A stretch of 64,000 bases of DNA from Tritrichomonas musculus (Eukaryota > Parabasalia > Tritrichomonadida > Tritrichomonadidae), in the NCBI GenBank assembly GCA_039105265.1, contig JAPFFF010000008.1, positions 3,348,001-3,412,000 of the forward strand, read 5' to 3'. Under the pieces are notes generated by a model. That model had not been told where the DNA came from, made no database searches, and worked only from the letters and a program-made list of their open reading frames with translations. The translations under genes were made by a program, and so were the position numbers. Positions within the stretch are counted from its first letter, which is position 1. Each line of letters opens with the position of its first letter. Positions 27,909 to 37,143 of this stretch are shown piece after piece.

Positions 27909-28703
27909 TATTAATTTTTATTAACGGAAACAACAACTTTTTTTAATTAAAATTTTTTTTTTCAAAACATATTTGTCCACATATTTTTATTTGATTTGAT
28001 GCTGTTATTTTGATGTATTAAAAAAATAATTTAATTATTATTATTTATTTGCTTATTATATGATTACTAATATGAATTGAAGAAGAAAAATAAAATATTC
28101 ACCGAGATACAGGCCTGAAAAATAAGATTAAAAAACACTTACTCCAAAAAAGGTAATTATCATATTTCAAATCAAACCAAAACATATTATATTTCTAAAA
28201 GAAGGGTTATACATTACAACATTTGCATCATTTAAAGTCTAGCTATTAATTGTTATTAGAAAAACGATTCATATTGGTAATTGTTGATAGAAAATTATGT
28301 ACGTTAATGCACGTTTTAATTTTAAATCTCCAAATTTACTGATCATTGGATTAAACAAAGCTCCGTATTCATCGTAATGAATTTATCTTTCTTGAATTTT
28401 AGAAATCTTTGCAATTTATATTTTAAAGATCTGTATTATATTTAAACATAATTAGAAATTTATTAATAAAATGACATGAAAAGATACCAACAAATAGAAA
28501 AAGGAGGAGTAAAATAATATTATCATTTTCCAAACACGCAATTCCACAAGTCGAAACCCTAATAAAATTGAATAAGTGATTTTTCCAAATTTCTGTTAAT
28601 TGGCATTTAAAGATGAATGAAGTTACCACAACTCTTTTTTTTTTTTTTATAACAAAATTATAAACTATATTAAAAATAAAAATTAATAAAAAAAAAATTA
28701 CAT
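27909..28703. other. Long spacer, no gene recognised
   Basis: About 800 bases of AT-rich DNA. A minus-strand frame of 68 codons (28423-28629) is probably chance. Two ACGTT/ACG motifs occur close together near 28300-28315 (TACGTTAATGCACGTTTTAAT region), resembling the AACG motif seen before genes, but nothing codes next to them. No tRNA-like fold or repeat was seen. Confidence 0.4.
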
Positions 28704-31118
28704 TTATGATTGAATTTGTGTAGCGACAATTTGATCAAGAGAAGCAACGTGGTTAATAAAGTGAGTAAGTGCAACACTTGTCTGTTCATCCATTAATTTT
28801 AGATCACCTTGAGGCAATTCAAACAAAAAGTGCTCAAGATACTTTTCAAAAGATAACATTGCATTAAATCCACTAGACAAAAGAGCATAATTAAAAAGAG
28901 GAGTCATTTCATCAGCTTGTGGAGCACCACCAATTGCCAAATCGAACATTCTCTGTATCAAATTAATAGCTGATGAAATATATTTCATGGCTTCGAGAGG
29001 AATTTCAGCAAATTCTGATGATCTAAGTTCAATGAGCACGAAATCAAATAGAGGTGGATTGGCAAAAATGTTTTGCAGTTTAGTTGGCGCTGGAATAACA
29101 CAAACTTGTTGAATGACATCTTTTTTAACAACTGTCAATCTCATATCACCATCAACAAATTGCTGATGTTCATCAATAAAATCACGAAGAGGCATTGATT
29201 GCATCAACCAACTATGAAAGTGCATTGCAACGCCTGTTGTAGCATAATCTGCAATTGGCGACACAAAATCTTTAATTCGCTGAATTGATCTACTGAAAAA
29301 GTCCATGAAACATTTCTTGTCAACCAACATTCTACTTTTTAGTTGCTGAAAGTTTGATGTAATTGATTGATCGAATTGGAGCAATAAATTCAATAAACAT
29401 CCATAAACAATTGGATAGGATTGCTCTGCTTTCTCCTGATATTTATTGATTTCTATATCAAGTTTTTGCATCATTCGGGCAATGTTTGTAATTATATTAT
29501 TATTTCTCATTAAGTATTCACGATGGCGTTTGATTTCATCATCAAGAGCAAAGAGAATATCACAGTGTTGGCTTTCTTTCAAATCACTTAACTTCATAAT
29601 CAAATGATTCAAATATGTATATGTTATAAAATCTTGTTTGAGTCGTGCTTCACGTTCATATATTCTAAGAAATTCGTTTAAATCTTCAGGAGGATTGCTT
29701 TTTTCTTTAGCACATGAAAGGAAATTGTATAAACCACTAGCAGCAGATGAAAGAGCAGTAGATTCAACTTTTTCAATTTCATTCACTGAGAGAATCGGAG
29801 GCTTAAAACCAAGAACTCCTATATTTGAAAATTCTATTCGGAAGAAATCAAAACTAAAAGGCTGGTTAATTGGAATTTTTTCTACAGTTGAGAAAAATGA
29901 ACTTAAATTTGAATTATTATTAACATCTAAATTTGAAGGCAAATTCAAATTGCTGTTTAAAATCTTTGCTAATAGGCAAATATCAGACATCGTGAATAAT
30001 AGAAAAGTTGAATCTGTATTTAATAACGACATCATCTCAGTAAGGCTAGGTCCTCCAATTTCAAATAATTCATCATTTTCATCAACATCTACAAGTTGGT
30101 TCAAAAAGTCGCCAAGTGGAATTTTTTGAAGATATCCTATGTCATTTTGCGCAATATTCCTTAATTGGGCTGCTTCGGGATGCAATATTAATCTAAAATG
30201 TTGAGCAAGATGCTGCAATGTTCGAGCTGGGCCTGTAGCAGACATATCTAAATTGAATGTAGGTGGAAGAATGCAATATGCTTTAGGTAAAGAAATTGCT
30301 GGTGCTAAAATACAATCAATAAAAAGAATTTCAATTCTACTTAAACGTTGGGTATCATCAGGAGCTAAATCAGCAAATTTTTTCAATAAAAGCCTAACAT
30401 CGTTTGGGAAAGAAGAAATGTTAGAACGCATACGCATTACCATATCGTTAGCGTATGATGTAAGGCGCGGTGTTTTATTTGTATTTTCACGAACAAGCTG
30501 AAGCATTGCATCACCTATAGATAATTTTAAGAAGTGGTGAATATTTGATGCATGAATATAATTTTTAAAGCATTCAAAAAGCCAATGTTCACGTATATTT
30601 TGAAAAACGGATTGAGGTAATTGTTTGGCAATATTTATCAAAAAATCGATATAAGATTTTCGTAGTTCGACTGACCAGCAATGGCCAAATAATGCAGGTA
30701 GAGTAGAACTTGCTAAAAAATCGCGCGGCTTTACCATGTTTGGCAAAAATGGAACATTCTCTGCTAACGCGTCGCTAGATACACGAGCAAATAGAGATGG
30801 AAGATCTGGAAAACATTTGTAAAGTGAATGAATAAAAGAATGCACATCATTTTTTAAATCATGATTTATATTATCTAAAACCGAGAAACCATCTGGTTTA
30901 ATGAAAGGAAGCTTAACAGATTCTCGGATTGTTTGAGGTGTCATTCTAAGACAGTATCCGGAACGAATTGATGTAAGACAGCGCTTTTCTTGAGTGAGCT
31001 TTGCTTTTTGAAGAAGGTCACGACGACTTGTTTCGATTCCATGAACTTGAAATTTAGATGTTGTATCTATTTCACGGCATTCTTCATGATATGTTCTAAG
31101 CGATTTAATACTTTCCAT
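28704..31118 (-). CDS. RasGAP-like GTPase-activating protein
   Basis: An 804-residue, largely helical cytosolic protein. Residues about 90-330 resemble the RasGAP fold. LASSTLPALFGHCWSVELRK and YIDFLINIAKQLP come first. The segment RIEILFIDCILAPAISLPKA (261-280) follows and is a counterpart of the FLRFINPAIVSP motif of RasGAPs. LPPTFNLDMSATGPARTLQ comes next, where RasGAPs have their last core helices. I do not see a clear FLR arginine finger, so catalytic activity is uncertain. The C-terminal 400 residues are helical without a known motif. Proteins annotated as Ras-like GTPase activators of this length are common in trichomonads. No membrane segment. Confidence 0.6.
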   Translation of the reverse strand: MESIKSLRTYHEECREIDTTSKFQVHGIETSRRDLLQKAKLTQEKRCLTSIRSGYCLRMTPQTIRESVKLPFIKPDGFSVLDNINHDLKNDVHSFIHSLYKCFPDLPSLFARVSSDALAENVPFLPNMVKPRDFLASSTLPALFGHCWSVELRKSYIDFLINIAKQLPQSVFQNIREHWLFECFKNYIHASNIHHFLKLSIGDAMLQLVRENTNKTPRLTSYANDMVMRMRSNISSFPNDVRLLLKKFADLAPDDTQRLSRIEILFIDCILAPAISLPKAYCILPPTFNLDMSATGPARTLQHLAQHFRLILHPEAAQLRNIAQNDIGYLQKIPLGDFLNQLVDVDENDELFEIGGPSLTEMMSLLNTDSTFLLFTMSDICLLAKILNSNLNLPSNLDVNNNSNLSSFFSTVEKIPINQPFSFDFFRIEFSNIGVLGFKPPILSVNEIEKVESTALSSAASGLYNFLSCAKEKSNPPEDLNEFLRIYEREARLKQDFITYTYLNHLIMKLSDLKESQHCDILFALDDEIKRHREYLMRNNNIITNIARMMQKLDIEINKYQEKAEQSYPIVYGCLLNLLLQFDQSITSNFQQLKSRMLVDKKCFMDFFSRSIQRIKDFVSPIADYATTGVAMHFHSWLMQSMPLRDFIDEHQQFVDGDMRLTVVKKDVIQQVCVIPAPTKLQNIFANPPLFDFVLIELRSSEFAEIPLEAMKYISSAINLIQRMFDLAIGGAPQADEMTPLFNYALLSSGFNAMLSFEKYLEHFLFELPQGDLKLMDEQTSVALTHFINHVASLDQIVATQIQS

Positions 31119-31778
31119 TTTTTTTTCCTTTGAAGTTTTGAAGATTATTGATTCTTTTTTTTTAAAATATTTAATTTGACCTTTTCATATAACTACGATA
31201 TAAAGAATTTTCTTTTGAAAAATTTAAAAACAATAATACATTTTTTCAGTACATATTTGTTTATATAACGTATTTTCAAAGAGCGAAACTCATTCATTTC
31301 GTGAATTAAAACAAGAAACAATTATAATATTCATGATCCAATATTTTAAAATAGTAGCAGAATATATTACAACAATATTCATCTTGTATTTCTTACATAT
31401 TTAAAACAACAACATTGAGTAATTTTTAATCATTATTCATTTTTATGAATATAATTTTGAAGACAACATAGTATTTATGCATAATTTTTTCATTATCTTC
31501 ACATAAATTCATTTTTGATATATTTTGAATAATTAATTAAAAATATACTCTTTTAATTTTTAAATATTGGTGGAAACTCGATTTATTTCTTTGATTTTTT
31601 GAATATTTACTTTAAAAAACATTGGAAGAATAATATAACACCATTTTTTTTTTTTAATATAATAAACCTTATCTTTTCAATTTTCAAAGAAGCTCTGAAT
31701 AAATTATGATCAGTAATTCAATTCTTTTGAGAAATGTAAATTTTTTATACATTAAAAGGTCAATTAAAGGCTAAAGGG
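31119..31778. other. Divergent spacer
   Basis: 660 bases of AT-rich DNA between two divergent starts. A TATAACGTATTTT motif lies at about 31264-31276, some 150 bases from the RasGAP-like start. No gene, repeat or RNA was seen. Confidence 0.4.
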
Positions 31779-33119
31779 ATGGCAGGATGCATACCTAACT
31801 CTCTTTTTTTATCAGAAGTACTTGTTATCCTTTCAAGCTGCGTATTTGTTGTTATGGCTCTTTTAACTGCAGTTGTAAGCGTTACAAGTATCACTTTTAT
31901 TGATAAAAACGAAGATTCAATCGAACACCACGCCAATTTACCCAATCGCTATTCAGTTAGAAGTAGCTTTGATCTTCCATCATACTCATCTCTTTTTCCT
32001 AATTTTTTAACTTCAATGATTGAAAAACCGAGTTCAGATATTTCCTCATTTCGTTTCCTTATTTTGTCATCGTTGCGAGATAGTTTAATTGAAAAAGAAA
32101 TAATACAAAGTAACCGTTTTTTTACTGTTTTTTCTGATAATTTAATTCAAATAATCGAAAAATTGATGAAAACTTATGAAGTTGATTATAATATTTCTAC
32201 ATTATCTTCGAATATCATGTATTCTTTATTTTCAAGAAGCAAAAATATTGAATATTATCCTGTTTTATCTAATTCTCAATCCTCACGCATTAAACTTTCT
32301 TTTCTTTTAAATTCACCGAATTTTTTGTATGATATCGAAGCTATAAAATCAACTTTGGTGAATAAGTCAAAACCAATAGCTATATCAATTCCATTTGATC
32401 TTATTTCGTTTTTACAATCGAAAAGTGATGACTTTCAATATTCAAAGAGATTTTATTCATCTTTTTTGCAAAAATCAACCTATATATACTTGATTTATGG
32501 ATGGAATGATGATTTTTTATTTAAAGTCCCATTTTCATCAAACAAAGATTTTTTATTAGGTGGCTTTATTGTTCGTCAGTTTATCCAAGAAACAGATGGC
32601 CATAGTATTTCTTATTATTATGGAAATTTATCATCGTATGAAGAAACCCTTTTTTGCCCGGAAATGAATGAGAATTTAAAAAACTCAAATATAAAAGTAA
32701 AATTACAGTTAACTTGTACAAATCAGGAAAAATGCAATACCTCTTCCTCTTATTATCTACTTCAATCTACGAATTATTCTAATTTCATCGAATTTAAAAA
32801 GCAAAAAAACTCTTCTATAAATATAGGCTTTTTAGAAATTCCAAATAAAGGAACACCTAATAAAGTTTATATAAATTTTGAGAAAATTGAAAACTTTTAT
32901 TCATCTTTTAAAATTAAAAAAGATCAAATGAGTGATCAATGCAATTATTTATTCATTCCATATGAAATATTGAAAAAAGTATTTTCCCAGGCAAAAACAT
33001 CTGAACAGATTGCATATGGGATATCTTCAACGATTAACTGGTCCTATTCAGAAAACCTTGATTTATCGAAGTATTTATTGCGCATTTCGGATAGACCTGC
33101 TCCATTGTTTGACATATAG
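31779..33119 (+). CDS. Type II membrane protein, possibly papain-like ectodomain
   Basis: A 446-residue protein with one membrane segment near the N-terminus (LSEVLVILSSCVFVVMALLT and onward, residues about 10-40) and a long Ser/Phe/Tyr-rich outer or lumenal part with potential N-glycosylation sites. Around residues 225-305, YIYLIYGWNDDFLFKVPF, LLGGFIVRQFIQETDGHSIS and YYYGNLSSYEETLFCP follow the order of the C-terminal half of trichomonad C1-type cysteine peptidases (a GWND strand, GGFI-KN, GHSIEYY-G, CP). The active-site Cys and the usual NSWG are not visible, so any enzyme activity is doubtful. The resemblance is from memory and needs a profile search. Confidence 0.5.
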   Translation: MAGCIPNSLFLSEVLVILSSCVFVVMALLTAVVSVTSITFIDKNEDSIEHHANLPNRYSVRSSFDLPSYSSLFPNFLTSMIEKPSSDISSFRFLILSSLRDSLIEKEIIQSNRFFTVFSDNLIQIIEKLMKTYEVDYNISTLSSNIMYSLFSRSKNIEYYPVLSNSQSSRIKLSFLLNSPNFLYDIEAIKSTLVNKSKPIAISIPFDLISFLQSKSDDFQYSKRFYSSFLQKSTYIYLIYGWNDDFLFKVPFSSNKDFLLGGFIVRQFIQETDGHSISYYYGNLSSYEETLFCPEMNENLKNSNIKVKLQLTCTNQEKCNTSSSYYLLQSTNYSNFIEFKKQKNSSINIGFLEIPNKGTPNKVYINFEKIENFYSSFKIKKDQMSDQCNYLFIPYEILKKVFSQAKTSEQIAYGISSTINWSYSENLDLSKYLLRISDRPAPLFDI

Positions 33120-33531
33120 GCGCTATTTTTTGTTTTTATAGACTATATTATTATTATTAATTAATGCGACATCATTGTTTTTCACTTTTATTTTCTTTTT
33201 TGTTAGTAATAAAATAATTTATTTATAGATATATGTATTAAAAGTTCATTTAGAATAATTTTTTTTATAATAATTTGGCTCCATAAACTGGTTACATTAG
33301 AGAATTTTAATTATAATTTTTATTCATTTATTGAATTCATAGATACAACAGAACCAGGGTAAAAAAAAAAAAAAAGAAAAGGATTATTGATATTTAAAAA
33401 TCCGTTTTTATTACAACATAATACCGTTCTAACCTTACTTAAGGAAATTTATCAAATTCGCATTTACATTACAGAAAATAAAATAAATTGACAATAATGA
33501 GCAAATTTAATTTCTCACCGTCTTTCATCAT
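33120..33531. other. Convergent spacer
   Basis: About 410 bases between two convergent gene ends. It contains an A-rich run (33361-33376) and no gene or repeat. Confidence 0.4.
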
Positions 33532-36500
33532 TTATTTCTTTTCATCAGCTGTTTTAGATGCATTTTTTGGAGACATTGTAATTTTCTTAAAATCATCAAA
33601 TGAAGAGAAACAAGGCATAAAAGAAGATTGCCTCCTCCCTCTTCTCCTTGTTCCGGGGGCAGGATTGAGGCCAATGAATGATTTTGTAACAATTGGAGAA
33701 TCTGAACCGCCTTCTTGTTGCTTATCGTTGCTTGGTGGAGAAGCAGGCGGTGAATCATCAACAATGAAACTTGTTGCTCGTGGCCGACTTTTCCTTCTCA
33801 TTGAAACTTGCCTATTAGCATTAACAAGTTGATCAACAGAAACTGATGGAAATGCGCTCATTTCATTATCTGGATTTCCAGAAGCGTCATCACCACATTC
33901 TGATGAGAGAAGAAAAGAAGAACTTTGTAAAGGAGATGATTCATTTGAATTACCACTGAAACTACCATAACTGCTAAATCTACCATAGCTATTCAGAGAA
34001 CCAATTTGCCTATTGAAATTACGATTGAGATTAGCTGGAGGAGGATTTGGAACTCTTGAATATTTGAATGGTGATGTTGGAACAGGTTGCATATTAACAA
34101 GCTTGTCGTAATTTGAATTAGAGCTTCCAATCTTAACTGGAATTGTGTTGATATTTATATTTGGATCAGATAAATTATTAATTTGAAGGGCCGGAAAACT
34201 ATCGTTGGAATTAGAAAGTTCTTCACCACTCATACTTGATTCAGATGACTTATTAGGATGACGACAAGGATTTAATTGAATATTAGTTTCAACTGGTTCA
34301 TTTTTTTCTTTCTCTTTTTCTAATTGAATTTGCTTTTCTTTTTCTAATTTTATTTGATTTTGAAGCTTTTCTCGTTCGCTTTCAGCATGTTTGATATCTG
34401 AGAATATATCTTCATCAATAATTACAGATGGAGTTCGTTCTTCAAAATATGTTGTATCAAGCTCAGATTTAAGCTCTGGTACAAAAGGTGGCTCAACTGA
34501 TTCAACATCAAATCCTTTGAGCCACTTGTGATTCAAAACTTCTTCAAGTCCTTTCGCACCGAGCCTCTTTTTCGGGTCTTGCCGAAGAAGGCAGTCAATA
34601 AAGTCTGCACAATCTTCAGAAACATCATCATCTTCTAATGTTGGTCGTTTATATTGCCCTTTCATTATTAAGTCTCGAGTTTCTTCAACAGATTCACCAT
34701 GAAAAGGAGGAATTCCGATTAAAAACTCGTAAACCATAACACCTAAAGACCACCAATCAACAGTGAATGTATGTGGCAAATTTAAAATAATTTCTGGAGC
34801 AATGTAATCTGGAGTTCCAACTAATGATCTAGATTCAACCAAATTTTCGTTTTGAGGTGGCATCAATTGTGCTGAACTCATATAATTCTTGCCACCTAAA
34901 GCTGTATTCGTCCTTGCCTTACAAATATTTATAAGAGGATTTAAATTTTTGACATTTTGACTACCAACTGTAAGTGAACTTGCAGCCTTGAGAGGAGGTT
35001 TATGTTTAGTTGTCATATCGCTTACTTGTCGATTAACACATCCAATGTATGAAAGACCGAAATCTGTGAGTCGAAGGGTTCCATCTGCTGCAATTAGAAT
35101 GTTATCAGGTTTGATATCACGATGAATAATATTCCGTGAATGAAGATAACCAATTGCTTTAGCAATTTCGATTGTATAAATACGCGTCGAGTCTTCATCA
35201 AGTGCTGAAACATTTTGAAGAAGAGAATATAAGTCTCCCCCTGGTAAATATTCCATTACTAGATAAAGATTATGCTGTCCAACAAATGAATAATCTATGT
35301 GTTAGAATGTATAAAAAGTAAAAAACAATATGTATATTCAAATGTACACAAAAAACGAAATCAATGTTAAAATAAAATGGAAATTCAAATAGACAAATTA
35401 ATCAAAACATCTATAGCCAAATTTTAACTATTGATGAAAAGATATTATGCCCATTTAATTTCCTTTAAGATAAATCATTCAATTTCGTTTGATATACATT
35501 GAAATACAAATATTGTTTTAATTAAAGCACATACAGAAATTAATAATATATGGATTATTAAATTGGAGAAGGATATCTTTTTCAGCCATTACTCGTTTTA
35601 CTTGATTTTTTTGAATAACATCATCTTTTGGCTGGATTTTTATTGCATATATATCACCTGTTTGCTTTTTCTTTGCCAGAAAAACTCTAGCAAATGCACC
35701 GCTTGAAATAGGTTTGATAAGTTGAAAATCTGCAATCGTTGTCTGGTGTGAGAAAGAAAGTTTATTATTTGAATCAACACGGGTTTTGGCGAGTATGTCT
35801 TCGGCTTCTCGAATAGCATTTGATGCCATTCTTTTTTCATTGACTTTCGCGCGAAGTTGAACAATTTGAACGTTAACTTCATTTGGAAGAGTTAAATGGG
35901 TAAAAAAATCGAGGGATATTAAAATTGATTGAAGTTCGTCAGATGAATCAATAATACGTGGATCTATTTCAAAAGCTCTGTTAAGGAGGATCGAAGCATG
36001 AAGCGTAGGAAGCCCAACACTTATAGAATTTTCACGAATGCCAGGCCAAGGTCCATTTAAAATATCATGGATTAAAGTTTTCTGGATTTCTAGTAGATCT
36101 GAATTTATATCAGCTAATTTTGCTTCATTTTTATAAGCCATCATACATGATTCTGTGTGTTCATCAAATAGACTGCTTTTAACTTTTTGATCGCAAATAC
36201 GGCAAACAATATAATCATCTTCCTCTTCGTCTGTTTGTTCCGATTTAGATTTTTCCAAACTAGCTTCATTAGATGAATTATCATCATTAAATGAAGGAGA
36301 ATTGGAGAGAGATTTTTTTGAAAAACACTCAATATCAACTAAAATTAATGATAGATTTGATGTAATCGTTAAACAAATTTTGAGGACTTTGATAACATAT
36401 TTATAAATACTTGGCAAAAGAGGCTTTGTTAAAAAATTTGCATGAATTTCTTGAACTACTTCGTTTGAGATAGGATATAATGTACCTAATGTTGAATTCT

Positions 36501-36744
36501 GAAGTTTAATAACAAGATTTTTAAGCGAGTTTATTAATTCCATATCCGATGTACTATTACGAATATTTTGATCTGAAACGAGATTATCATTGATCATTGA
36601 AATAACAGTGTCAATCATGGATCGTTGACCTTTTAAGATGAAAAATAATCGTAGATATGCCTGTGATTGAGGCATCATTCCTCCAGTATGAGTATTTAGC
36701 TTTAGCGTATTAATATTCGAATTATATAGGTGGCTATAACTCAT
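33532..36744 (-). CDS. Rim15/IRE/Greatwall-like AGC kinase, one intron
   Basis: Two exons, 36744-35535 and 35294-33532, join in frame (2973 bases) to give 990 residues. Residues 1-170 are helical. A C2HC zinc finger (C181, C184, H196, C200; ICDQ...HTESC) follows, as in plant IRE kinases and yeast Rim15. The kinase domain starts near 339: SSGAFARVFLAKK, Lys369, NPYIINFYYSFVGQHNLYLV across the exon junction, HRDIKPDN (Asp463) and DFG Asp481. There is an insert of about 70 residues before GTPDYIAPEII (569-571 APE). That long activation-segment insert is the hallmark of the Greatwall/MAST/Rim15 branch. These kinases control PP2A-B55 through endosulfine-type substrates in the cell cycle and starvation. 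The C-terminal 350 residues are Ser/Asn-rich with basic phosphosite-like patches. Confidence 0.88.
35295..35534 (-). other. Spliceosomal intron with trichomonad-type signals
   Basis: A 240-base intron on the minus strand. The 5' site is TTTCT|GTATGTGC (35534 downward) and the 3' end is TTCTAACACATAG|ATTATTC (35295). Branch-point and acceptor are fused, as in Trichomonas introns (GTAYGT ... ACTAACACACAG). Splicing joins AAT TTC T and AT TAT TCA so that kinase strand residues NFYYSFVGQHNLYLVMEY read through without a stop. The sum of the exons divides by three. It is the only clear intron in the window. Confidence 0.93.
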
Positions 36745-37143
36745 CCGGAAAACAAAAATCTTAGTTTAAAAAGCTAACTTTTTGAGGAGTAATTCAAAAA
36801 AAAATGTATTCAATATGAAAAATATTTTTCGTGGTCATTTTGTATATAAAATTGAAAAATAACTCGAATATAGAACTTTGTTAAAAAAAATGAATTGCTT
36901 TTTTTATCTGAATTTTTTATTTCAATAAAGTTGAATTGAGAGATTATTAAACTTTTTATTTGAAATCATTCAAAAAGATTAAACTTTTTTTTTTGTGAAT
37001 ATTGAATAAAAAAATATTAATTATTCTAAGCGGCTTTTTTAAAAACAGAATACAATCTTGTTTCATTGAAAAAAAAATTATAGATTTTATTTCGATCAAA
37101 TTATTAAAATAAGCTCATCATCTTTGCAACTCTCTTTTATTCT
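36745..37143. other. Divergent spacer
   Basis: 399 bases of AT-rich DNA between two divergent starts. No AACG motif was found close to either start and nothing else is recognisable. Confidence 0.4.

Noticed and set aside
28423-28629. 68-codon minus-strand frame
   Set aside because: No recognisable feature and composition typical of chance; a hydrophobic stretch alone is not enough.
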